Shown: positions 1 through 6,990 of the stretch, piece by piece | How positions within the stretch are numbered: the first letter of the stretch is position 1 | Layout of the letters: every line of letters begins with the position of its first letter | From: Gammaproteobacteria bacterium | GTDB taxonomy: Bacteria > Pseudomonadota > Gammaproteobacteria > Arenicellales > Arenicellaceae | Direction of reading: 5' to 3' | DNA length: 9,060 nucleotides | Assembly: GCA_003485905.1 (NCBI GenBank) | Contig: DNHK01000281.1 | Location: 1 to 9,060 of the forward strand | The notes under the pieces: generated by a model | The model's input: only the letters and a program-made list of their open reading frames with translations | What the model was told of the DNA's origin: nothing | Databases searched by the model: none | Made by a program: the position numbers and the translations under genes

Positions 1-16
1 AATCATTGCCAACAAT

Positions 17-664
17 TCAACTAGAATATTGTTGGTATCTCTGTAAAAGAGCTTTATAGAGCCGCTCTCGAAAATCACTGGCCTGAGAATCCATACCGGT
101 AAGCACTTCAACCAAGTGTTCATTGTCTTCCTTACCGCCCCAAAGTTTTCGATAGCTACCTTCTTTATAGCCATTATCTTGGCGAAAGAAATTCAACACA
201 TTTTTAGCAACATACCTTCGGTGTAAGTCACGAATATCCATATCCATCAGGCCTGCTAGTCCAGCAAAACTAGCCACCGGAAACTCTCTTTTTTGCAGCA
301 CTTCGGTAGTAAATAGTTCTACAGCCGTCAAAAAGTCATCGTAGTGCCGAGGTGCATTAAATTCCTCAATTATTCTATCCGTTAATCCCGAACTTCCCGA
401 GGCTTCAACCAACATCAGGCTCAAACCAAAGTGCCATATATCGACCAACTCCAATTTGATCTGTTCTTGATCAGGTGACTGATGCTTCCACCACTTCCAC
501 CCATAATGATCCATTAATTCGGCGCACTCCACCCATATTGCACGATACCATTCGTAATTCTGTTGACGCCAGTCTGCATTCACTTTCTGGTTCATTTGCT
601 CTTGCATTTCGAGCATGGTTTCAACCAATGGCGTCATCTCTGATTTAGCTAATTTTTGCGGCAT
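17..664 (-). CDS. dimeric all-alpha dUTP diphosphatase (dUTPase_2 family)
   Basis: Predicted to hydrolyse dUTP to dUMP and pyrophosphate in the cytoplasm, keeping uracil out of DNA and feeding dTMP synthesis. The 215-residue protein shows the metal-binding pattern of the all-alpha NTP pyrophosphatase superfamily: E46-x-x-E49 in one helix and E72-x-x-D75 in the next. A later block at about residues 165-183 (GYKEGSY, then KLWGGKEDN) matches the conserved C-terminal motif of dimeric dUTPases known from Campylobacter and trypanosomatids. It is unrelated to the trimeric beta-type Dut, so that symbol is not used. The ATG at 664 is preceded by GAGGA at a short spacing. It lies 72 bases downstream of ispF on the same strand. 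A TATAAT hexamer on the minus strand at 705-710 could give it its own promoter, though no good -35 box is seen. The family call is firm; substrate preference is inferred from the family. Confidence 0.88.
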   Translation of the reverse strand: MPQKLAKSEMTPLVETMLEMQEQMNQKVNADWRQQNYEWYRAIWVECAELMDHYGWKWWKHQSPDQEQIKLELVDIWHFGLSLMLVEASGSSGLTDRIIEEFNAPRHYDDFLTAVELFTTEVLQKREFPVASFAGLAGLMDMDIRDLHRRYVAKNVLNFFRQDNGYKEGSYRKLWGGKEDNEHLVEVLTGMDSQASDFRERLYKALLQRYQQYSS

Positions 665-736
665 CTATTCCTCTACGTCATCGACATGGTCAACAATATT
701 AATAATTATATGGCCCGAACCTATCTTTAAAATAAC

Positions 737-1210
737 TCAGCTATTTGATAACAAACAAACGGCCTGTGCGGCGATCCCTAAACCATTACCTTCGAAGCCC
801 AATTTTTCGGTGGTCGTGGCTTTAACATTTATCAAATTTTTGTTTGCCGAAAGATCACTCGCAATATTGTCACACATTGCCTCAAGGTACCCAGCCATCC
901 TCGGCTGTTGTGCGATAATCGTCGCATCAATATTGCCAACCTGATAACCACGACTAGACATGAGCTTCGCAACCTGACGCAACAATATTCGGCTGTCAAC
1001 ATTGGCTAAAGCCTCGTCTGAATCCGGAAAATGTTGGCCAATATCACCCTCTCCCAAAGCGCCAAGCACCGCGTCCATAATCGCGTGCAGCAATACATCC
1101 GCATCAGAATGACCCTTTAGTCCGTACTTATGCGGAATATTCACACCACCGACTATAAGTGGGGGCCCTTCCACCAAAGCATGCACATCGTACCCTTGGC
1201 CTATTCGCAA
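737..1210 (-). CDS. ispF: 2-C-methyl-D-erythritol 2,4-cyclodiphosphate synthase
   Basis: IspF cyclises CDP-methylerythritol 2-phosphate to methylerythritol cyclodiphosphate with loss of CMP, a middle step of the MEP isoprenoid pathway, and works as a cytoplasmic homotrimer. The 157-residue length is typical. The zinc ligands D8, H10 and H42 are present, as are the signature around residues 34-44 (HSDADVLLHAI) and the C-terminal nucleotide-binding segment ATTTEKLGF at 131-139, followed by GNGLGIAA. The start codon is TTG at 1210-1208. It gives the standard family N-terminus MRIGQGYDVH, no in-frame ATG or GTG lies close upstream, and an AAGGA ribosome-binding site sits eight bases before it. 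The gene starts 19 bases after the ispD stop, so the two are almost certainly co-transcribed. All catalytic features seem intact. Confidence 0.97.
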   Translation of the reverse strand: MRIGQGYDVHALVEGPPLIVGGVNIPHKYGLKGHSDADVLLHAIMDAVLGALGEGDIGQHFPDSDEALANVDSRILLRQVAKLMSSRGYQVGNIDATIIAQQPRMAGYLEAMCDNIASDLSANKNLINVKATTTEKLGFEGNGLGIAAQAVCLLSNS

Positions 1211-1217
1211 AGTAACA

Positions 1218-1223
1218 ATCCTT
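1218..1223 (-). promoter_or_regulatory. ribosome-binding site deciding the TTG start of ispF
   Basis: Read on the minus strand, the purine-rich AAGGA lies eight bases before TTG at 1210-1208, a normal Shine-Dalgarno distance. A nearer TTG directly after the AAGGA is in another frame and soon meets a stop. This supports a rare TTG initiation codon for ispF, which may lower its translation compared with ispD. Confidence 0.6.
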
Positions 1224-1229
1224 GTAGCA

Positions 1230-2063
1230 CTAGCTGTCTAAAAACTTGGGTCGTTTCATCAATATTCGTCCTGCTTTTGGCGCAGCTTTTTCTACCGCGG
1301 GATCTTCGGTTTTTTTCTTATTCTTTTTCTTCGAACCAAAGATGGTGCGTTTCTCTGCACGCAGCGCTGCTTTTGCCTCAGCCGCAAGAAAATACTCAGC
1401 CAGAGGTAAATCCGACGGAGTTGTTATTTTCAAATTAGCTTCTGAACCTTTTACCATTAACGGGCGCATCCCCATGAACTCCATCGCAGAAGCCTCGTCA
1501 GTTACTATCGAGTTGCGCTGCTTTAAGTCACTTAGCGCACCACATAAAACATTGAGGTGAAACATTTGAGGCGTTTGGGCTCGCCAAATATTTTCTCTGG
1601 GTACTGACTGAATAATGCCGTCCCGGTTATCAGTTTTTTTCATCGTATCGGTAACAGGCAAACCAAGAATCCCACCTACTGGATGCCCCATGACTTTTTT
1701 TACCAACTTATCAATAAGAGCTTTGCTAATACACGGGCGTGCAGCATCATGTACTAACACCCAATCATCCAAGCCAGCATAAGCTTTCAACGCCTCCAAT
1801 CCACTCAACACCGAATCACAACGTTCTGTACCTCCTTCAATTTGACACAAGAATTTAGGATGTGAGGGAATCACGTTTTTCCATCGAGTATCGTCTGGTG
1901 CGGTAACGACTGCAACGCCAGATACAATTTCATGACCAAGAAAAGCACCCATGGTGTGCTCGATAACTGTTTTGCCCGCTATTTCCAAATACTGCTTTGG
2001 CACACGTCGTTTCATGCGCTTGCCACTGCCTCCAGCAGCAATCACCACCCAACATTTGCTCAT
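1230..2063 (-). CDS. ispD: 2-C-methyl-D-erythritol 4-phosphate cytidylyltransferase with basic C-terminal extension
   Basis: IspD joins MEP to CTP, giving CDP-methylerythritol and pyrophosphate, in the cytoplasmic MEP pathway. Visible motifs are the nucleotide-binding loop AAGGSGKRM (residues 9-17), K23 in PKQYL, VHDAARP (104-110), R161 in RAQTPQ and K212 in NLKITTP, which correspond to the known CTP- and MEP-binding residues. The catalytic fold should end near residue 230, since the E. coli enzyme has 236 residues. Here the protein runs to 277 residues with a lysine/alanine-rich tail that includes KKKNKKK at 245-251 and is probably disordered. The tail is in frame with a clean stop 19 bases before ispF, so it looks like a real extension and not a frameshift into the next gene. 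The gene is first in the ispD-ispF cluster and divergent from mfd. The ribosome-binding site before the ATG is weak. Confidence 0.96.
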   Translation of the reverse strand: MSKCWVVIAAGGSGKRMKRRVPKQYLEIAGKTVIEHTMGAFLGHEIVSGVAVVTAPDDTRWKNVIPSHPKFLCQIEGGTERCDSVLSGLEALKAYAGLDDWVLVHDAARPCISKALIDKLVKKVMGHPVGGILGLPVTDTMKKTDNRDGIIQSVPRENIWRAQTPQMFHLNVLCGALSDLKQRNSIVTDEASAMEFMGMRPLMVKGSEANLKITTPSDLPLAEYFLAAEAKAALRAEKRTIFGSKKKNKKKTEDPAVEKAAPKAGRILMKRPKFLDS

Positions 2064-2238
2064 ATCTTATTACCGATGTTCCAATTGTCTTTGTGGACCT
2101 GTTATCAGGCTCGTTCAATCTAGAGACTTACCAGATCAGTTATTATAACCAAAATTCGTTTATGCGGGCAGTAAGTCCATTTAATTCTGCTCAACTCCAA
2201 AGTACAATCGCGGCCCACACCCGCAATACAAAAACCCA
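2064..2238. other. divergent intergenic region between ispD and mfd
   Basis: This 175-base gap carries the start signals of two divergent units. The minus-strand candidate promoter for ispD is listed separately. For mfd, weak plus-strand candidates are TTGTGG (2091-2096) with TTCAAT (2114-2119) at 17-base spacing, and a TTTAAT (2180-2185) with no good -35 partner. No clear Shine-Dalgarno sequence precedes the mfd ATG. No convincing protein, and in particular no FtsB-like coiled coil, is encoded here, and no RNA gene or terminator hairpin was recognised. Confidence 0.5.
2142..2171 (-). promoter_or_regulatory. candidate sigma-70 promoter for ispD-ispF
   Basis: On the minus strand a perfect TATAAT lies at 2147-2142. 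A half-matching -35 element, CTGCCC, lies at 2171-2166 with an 18-base spacer. Transcription would begin near 2135 and leave a leader of about 70 bases before the ispD ATG. The -10 match is strong, the -35 match weak; this is an inference from sequence alone. Confidence 0.4.
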
Positions 2239-5200
2239 ATGACCACAACTGCTTTAAGGGGACACTCTCCGTTTCAACCTGTATTGCCGGATTTGTCTGG
2301 CTCAAGAGTATTTTGGCGTCACTTACATGGTAGCAGCCAAGATATTGCTATCGTAGAAGCTGCACAACAGAATAGCGAGAACGGCATCGCCACACTGCTT
2401 GTTTGCCCAGATGCGACCAGCATATATCATCGAGCTCAATCAGCTCGCTTTTACGCCTCAAGCAATTTCGTCCCACAAATTCGCCTATTCCCAGACACGG
2501 AGTGTCTTCCGTACGACCGATTCTCACCCCACCAGGACATCACATCAACACGGATATTGACCCTGTTAGAACTTACTCAAGGCTTTAATGGCTTATTGAT
2601 TGCGCCAGCAAGTGCTTTGTTAAGGCGCTTACCTCCTCAAAATCACATTAAAGGTAGCGCTTTTCATTTAACTATAGGTCAACAACTCGAAACGACAACC
2701 TTCTCAAACACACTGGTTGACGCTGGGTACTACTCGGTAAATCAAGTAATGTCACCGGGGGAGTTTGCGGTCAGAGGTGGTTTGATTGATGTCTACCCAA
2801 TGGGAACCGCAACGCCATTTCGAATCGACCTTTTTGATACGGAGATCGAGAATATTCGCTTGTTCGATACCAGCACCCAAAGGTCAGGCGACACTGTATC
2901 GAAAATCAGGATTCTACCAGCCAGAGAGTTCCCTACCCACGAGCAAGCAATCAGTGATTTTCGACAGCGCTTTAGAGCCAGATTTGAGGGCGATCCGCAA
3001 AAGTCACGTGCCTATCGCGATTTAAGTAACGGCGTAATTCCTGCCGGCAGTGAGTGCTACCTACCTTTGTTTTTCGAACATACAGCCGGCCTGCTTGATT
3101 ACCTCGCAGACGACACGTTAATTATTCTGGATGATGGGGCGACAGAGGCGGCCGAAAATGCAGTCGATGAAATTAAAGAGCGGTACGAATATGCCCAGCT
3201 AGACACTGAATGGCCCGCATTAAAACCCGAAGAGATAGCATTAACGCAACAGGATTTACTCGACAATCTCAAACCAAAAAAACGTGTTCAATTATTAACA
3301 CTAAACCTTGATGATCAGAACAAACATGTTTACGAGTACTCAACTAACAAGCCGACCGAATTCAATATAAATGCCCGTAGTGAGTCGCCATACGAGCCAT
3401 TGATAAAATATCTACAGACTAATACCGGACGGGTTTTATTAGTGGCAGAGTCCATTGGACGGCGAGAAACCTTAAACGGGCTTTTGCAAGATCACCAACT
3501 TAATGTCTCTACAACTGATTCCTGGCATGACTTTTTACAAGGCTACGCACAGCTAAACATCACCAGTGCCCCCCTTGAATACGGCTTTAGGATCGAACGC
3601 ACCTCGACAAGTTCCGAGCTTGAACACCACCCACACAATAATCTAGAAGTAATTACCGAAGCGCAGATATACGGCGAACGAGTTCTGCAAAAGCGGCGCA
3701 GGTCAAACCGCAACAAAAACCCTGATGTGATCATCCGCTCTCTGGCGGAGCTAAAATTAGGCGACCCTGTGGTACATGATGACCACGGTGTAGGTCGGTA
3801 TCGCGGCCTAACTACGCTAACAATTGATGGTCTGGATAACGAGTACTTAACCCTTGAATACGCTAACCAGGACAAGCTATATATTCCCGTTCTATCGCTT
3901 GAAGCGATCAGTCGCTACGTCGCCGGAAATCCCGACACAGCTCCCATACATAAACTCGGTACAGAGACTTGGCTGAAAGCAAAACGACGTGCCCAAGAGA
4001 AAGCTTACGATGTAGCTGCTGAGTTACTCGAAGTACAAGCTCTACGCTCTAGCCGTCAAGGTCACAGCTTCCCAGATATAGATGAAAGTTATGATGCATT
4101 CGCTGGCGGCTTTCAATTTGAAGAAACAGCTGATCAAATGCAAGTTATAGATGATGTTATCTCTGATATGACCCAAGCGAAGCCAATGGATCGCTTGGTC
4201 TGCGGAGATGTGGGATTCGGAAAAACCGAGATCGCCATGCGCGCAACATATATGGCGATTGCCGGTCAAAGACAGGTAGTCGTTGTGGTACCTACAACTT
4301 TGTTGGCGCAGCAGCACTTTGATAACTTTTCTGATCGCTTTGCCGATTGGCCAGTGAAAGTAGAACTACTTTCTCGATTCCGAACCAAGAGCGAAACACA
4401 AACCGCGTTGGAAGGTATCGCTAACGGTACCGTTGATATTGCGATTGGAACTCATCGTTTACTGCAAAAAGATATTAGCTTCAAGCGACTTGGACTAGTG
4501 ATTATCGACGAAGAACACCGTTTTGGTGTTCGTCAAAAAGAACGATTAAAACAACTGCGCAGCGAAGTCGACATTTTGACTTTGACCGCCACCCCAATAC
4601 CCAGGACACTAAATTTTGCCCTATCCGGATTACGTGACATATCCATTATTGCGACGCCACCGCGAGCTAGGCTAGCAATCAACACCTTTGTCCGCGAATG
4701 GAATGAAGGCATGATCAAAGAAGCTTGCATACGTGAAATTAGACGCGGTGGGCAAGTCTATTTTTTGCACAACGAAGTACAAACAATTGAAAAAATCGAA
4801 GCTGAACTTAATGCTTTAATGCCAGATGCCCGTATCCGGCATGCGCACGGACAAATGCGAGAGCGTGAACTTGAAGGCATAATGCGCGACTTCTACCATC
4901 AGCGATTTAACATTCTATTGTGTACTACAATTATTGAAAGCGGCATCGATGTGCCAAGTGCCAACACAATTATTATTAATCGCGCTGATAAATTTGGGTT
5001 AGCGCAACTGCATCAGTTGCGCGGCAGAGTGGGCCGGTCCCACCATCAAGCCTTTGCCTACCTGCTCACGCCTCCGCTCAAGCAACTCACTTCGGATGCT
5101 AAAAAGCGCCTAACAGCGATAGAAGCACTAGACGAATTGGGTGCTGGATTTGCTTTAGCATCTCAAGACCTGGAAATTCGCGGTGCCGGCGAGTTACTAG

Positions 5201-5757
5201 GTGAATCACAAAGCGGAATGATCGATGAAGTGGGATTTAGCCTATATAGCGAATTTCTCGATCAAGCCATAAATAGCTTGAAAAAGCATAAAGATCGTCA
5301 CTACCAACCCGCCGACAAGGAGACCCTGGAAGTTAATCTACAAATTGCAGCCCGCTTTCCTGATGAATATATTTCCGATGTTCATATACGACTAACAATG
5401 TACAAACAAATTTCTGCTGCGACAGATTACGAACAAATTCAAAATATTGCGGCCGAGACGGTGGATCGTTTTGGGCTAATGCCAGACGCGACTAAATCTC
5501 TATTCGCAATAAGCGAGCTTAAGCTACAAGCTCGCATGCTTGATCTCAAAAAGATTGAAGCTGGAACAAAGGGTATGACATTTGAATTTCTGGAAAACCC
5601 AAAAATCAATCTCGATCGATTGATTGAGCTTATCGCCAAAGACCCAAAACAATATGGAATGAAAAACTCGAGCACATTTCAGGTCCGTCGCGAATTGGAA
5701 GATGCCCATAGCAAATTCGATCTACTCAAAGAAATCTTTGCCACCTTGTCCGATTAA
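2239..5757 (+). CDS. mfd: transcription-repair coupling factor Mfd
   Basis: Mfd is a DNA translocase that binds RNA polymerase stalled at lesions, pushes it off the template and recruits UvrA for nucleotide excision repair. The 1172 residues compare with 1148 in E. coli, so it is full length. The N-terminal UvrB-like part is visible, including GEFAVRGGLIDVYPMG in the first 200 residues. The RNA-polymerase interaction domain starts near residue 505 (GDPVVHDDHGVGRY). The superfamily 2 motor follows: Walker A GDVGFGKT at 656-663, DEEH at 757-760, TATPIPRT at 783-790 and QLRGRVGRS at 926-934. The TRG translocation motif lies around 965-990 (LGAGFALASQDLEIRGAGEL), and the C-terminal UvrA-masking domain begins near 1035. 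All motor residues appear intact. The ATG at 2239 puts the conserved N-terminus in place but lacks an obvious ribosome-binding site. The peptidase gene follows 16 bases after the stop. Confidence 0.98.
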   Translation: MTTTALRGHSPFQPVLPDLSGSRVFWRHLHGSSQDIAIVEAAQQNSENGIATLLVCPDATSIYHRAQSARFYASSNFVPQIRLFPDTECLPYDRFSPHQDITSTRILTLLELTQGFNGLLIAPASALLRRLPPQNHIKGSAFHLTIGQQLETTTFSNTLVDAGYYSVNQVMSPGEFAVRGGLIDVYPMGTATPFRIDLFDTEIENIRLFDTSTQRSGDTVSKIRILPAREFPTHEQAISDFRQRFRARFEGDPQKSRAYRDLSNGVIPAGSECYLPLFFEHTAGLLDYLADDTLIILDDGATEAAENAVDEIKERYEYAQLDTEWPALKPEEIALTQQDLLDNLKPKKRVQLLTLNLDDQNKHVYEYSTNKPTEFNINARSESPYEPLIKYLQTNTGRVLLVAESIGRRETLNGLLQDHQLNVSTTDSWHDFLQGYAQLNITSAPLEYGFRIERTSTSSELEHHPHNNLEVITEAQIYGERVLQKRRRSNRNKNPDVIIRSLAELKLGDPVVHDDHGVGRYRGLTTLTIDGLDNEYLTLEYANQDKLYIPVLSLEAISRYVAGNPDTAPIHKLGTETWLKAKRRAQEKAYDVAAELLEVQALRSSRQGHSFPDIDESYDAFAGGFQFEETADQMQVIDDVISDMTQAKPMDRLVCGDVGFGKTEIAMRATYMAIAGQRQVVVVVPTTLLAQQHFDNFSDRFADWPVKVELLSRFRTKSETQTALEGIANGTVDIAIGTHRLLQKDISFKRLGLVIIDEEHRFGVRQKERLKQLRSEVDILTLTATPIPRTLNFALSGLRDISIIATPPRARLAINTFVREWNEGMIKEACIREIRRGGQVYFLHNEVQTIEKIEAELNALMPDARIRHAHGQMRERELEGIMRDFYHQRFNILLCTTIIESGIDVPSANTIIINRADKFGLAQLHQLRGRVGRSHHQAFAYLLTPPLKQLTSDAKKRLTAIEALDELGAGFALASQDLEIRGAGELLGESQSGMIDEVGFSLYSEFLDQAINSLKKHKDRHYQPADKETLEVNLQIAARFPDEYISDVHIRLTMYKQISAATDYEQIQNIAAETVDRFGLMPDATKSLFAISELKLQARMLDLKKIEAGTKGMTFEFLENPKINLDRLIELIAKDPKQYGMKNSSTFQVRRELEDAHSKFDLLKEIFATLSD

Positions 5758-5773
5758 ACGAACCGGCAAGAGA

Positions 5774-6502
5774 ATGAAAAACACCAACCAAATCAAATAT
5801 GTCGATAATATCCCTATCACAATTATCCGAAGTAAGCGGCGCCGAAGTTTTGGAATTCAAGTAAAGGAAGATAAGTTCGTTTTACGAGTCCCCTCACGAG
5901 CGAGCCAAAATAACATACAGCATTCACTGAATCGTTTTGCACCCTGGGTCCGCCAGAGGCAAGCGATATTAGAAACAGCAGAGAAACCACCAACATATGA
6001 GTTTCAATTTGGAGAACAATTTCCATGGCTCAACACACAGCTCACACTGACAAGCGTCGACAAACACCATAAGACGGAGCTCGTCACAAAATATTTACCA
6101 GTCCACCTTCCCAATTCGGTACGAAATCAAAGCGCCTATATACAAAAACGGGTAATCGATTTCTACAAAGGTGTTGGCCTTCGGCATTTAGTATCGAGGG
6201 TCAATTACTTTGCCGAACTTGTCGGCAAGCAACCCACGGATGTTAAGACCTACAGCTATAAACGACGCTGGGGTAGCTGCTCCAGCCAAGGAGTACTAAC
6301 CTTTAACTGGTCAATACTATTGGCCCCCGCAAATGTTGTTGACTATGTAGTGGTACACGAACTCGCACATCTGGTTCACTTTGATCATTCCAAGTCATTC
6401 TGGCAAGTAGTAGATCGAGTCATGCCGAACTACAAACATCAGAGGAAATGGTTGAAGGAAAATGGCCATTTACTGAGCATAAGGCCAAACTTTCCGGTCT
6501 AG
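5774..6502 (+). CDS. YgjP-like (DUF45) zinc metallopeptidase
   Basis: A predicted cytoplasmic zinc-dependent peptidase of the YgjP/DUF45 family, a member of the HExxH metallopeptidases; its physiological substrate is unknown. From the ATG at 5774 the protein has 242 residues. The family signature RRWGSCS lies at 164-170. The zinc motif is H195-E-L-A-H199, with E196 as the catalytic glutamate and H205 in the following HFDHSKSFW segment as the likely third ligand. The basic N-terminal stretch with SKRRRSFGIQV is typical of the family. The reading frame is open back to an ATG at 5702 inside mfd, but that start would overlap mfd by 56 bases and add 24 residues outside the family, so 5774 is preferred. 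The ribosome-binding site is poor, which suggests translational coupling to mfd, 16 bases upstream. No signal peptide or membrane segment is seen. Confidence 0.9.
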   Translation: MKNTNQIKYVDNIPITIIRSKRRRSFGIQVKEDKFVLRVPSRASQNNIQHSLNRFAPWVRQRQAILETAEKPPTYEFQFGEQFPWLNTQLTLTSVDKHHKTELVTKYLPVHLPNSVRNQSAYIQKRVIDFYKGVGLRHLVSRVNYFAELVGKQPTDVKTYSYKRRWGSCSSQGVLTFNWSILLAPANVVDYVVVHELAHLVHFDHSKSFWQVVDRVMPNYKHQRKWLKENGHLLSIRPNFPV

Positions 6503-6514
6503 GCAATAGTCAAT

Positions 6515-6832
6515 CTAGTCGTGCCCCGCTGAAATAAGCGATTTTAAAGCAACTACCAACAACGCCGGACCGACAAATACTGCGACATTCCCCGCGATCG
6601 CAGTCACATAAGACCCCACCTCTGGCAATACCGCCAATGACCCTGCAGATGCTGAAAGCGCGATACCTGCAATTAAAAAATTATTGCTTTCCCGACCACC
6701 CACATTCAAAAAACCAACAACCAAACCCAAAATCGCCAGTACCAGCGGTACTTGGGGGGCGCTGACCCCAAGCCCAGCGGCAATAGCAATAATGACTCCT
6801 AAGATAAACGCCAATCGACCTATGTTTTGCAT
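6515..6832 (-). CDS. small membrane protein of unknown function, four hydrophobic segments
   Basis: I do not recognise a characterised family. From the ATG at 6832 the protein has 105 residues with four hydrophobic stretches at about 6-24, 27-45, 52-68 and 74-98, rich in Ala, Gly, Val, Leu and Ile, separated by short loops (for example NVGGRESNN at 43-51). The only conspicuous charged residues are in that loop, the short N-terminus and the C-terminal tail ending GHD. It is therefore probably an integral inner-membrane protein with both ends on the same side. The start is set by GGAGG at 6840-6844, seven bases before this ATG. A TTG at 6838 also in frame would touch the ribosome-binding site and is rejected. 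It converges with the peptidase gene, 12 bases from its stop, and lies 158 bases downstream of def on the same strand. It could be transcribed from def or from its own promoter, which I could not identify. Confidence 0.75.
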   Translation of the reverse strand: MQNIGRLAFILGVIIAIAAGLGVSAPQVPLVLAILGLVVGFLNVGGRESNNFLIAGIALSASAGSLAVLPEVGSYVTAIAGNVAVFVGPALLVVALKSLISAGHD

Positions 6833-6839
6833 TTTCAAT

Positions 6840-6844
6840 CCTCC
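6840..6844 (-). promoter_or_regulatory. strong ribosome-binding site of the small membrane protein gene
   Basis: GGAGG on the minus strand lies seven bases before the ATG at 6832-6830. It is among the best Shine-Dalgarno matches in the window. It supports both the reality of the gene and the ATG over the TTG at 6838. Confidence 0.7.
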
Positions 6845-6990
6845 AATGGTTAAGCTAGGTAATGTAGTTCAATCCTGCATTCGGTCTAATGTACACCGCA
6901 AACTACTCCAAATAAATCTCAAATCGCACTCAAAACGCTAAGACTATGGCAAGCTAAATATTGGATCCGACAATAATTCGAAACACGCGC

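Noticed and set aside
615..944. Plus-strand open frame across the dUTPase-ispF junction
   Set aside because: It lies antisense to the well-supported ispF and dUTPase genes, has no family features and no ribosome-binding site; a shadow frame.
2085..2119. Promoter for mfd with TTGTGG and TTCAAT
   Set aside because: Both hexamers match the consensus only partly; kept only as a weak candidate in the intergenic entry and not listed as its own feature.
3543..3875. Minus-strand frame of 110 codons inside mfd
   Set aside because: It is antisense to the RNA-polymerase interaction region of mfd, has a Ser/Arg-rich composition typical of shadow frames, and has no recognisable domain.
5702..5773. A longer start for the peptidase gene at the ATG inside mfd
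   Set aside because: It would overlap the 3' end of mfd by 56 bases and add 24 residues that do not look like the family; the ATG at 5774 fits the spacing of a downstream operon gene.
6833..6838. TTG start for the small membrane protein
   Set aside because: The GGAGG site lies directly against this TTG, too close for initiation, but at a normal distance from the ATG at 6832.
6846..6941. Short plus-strand reading frame of about 31 codons in the gap before def
   Set aside because: It has no ribosome-binding site, and the frame is the tail of an antisense shadow of the membrane protein gene. The 152-base gap 6839-6990 otherwise shows no terminator, RNA gene or clear promoter.
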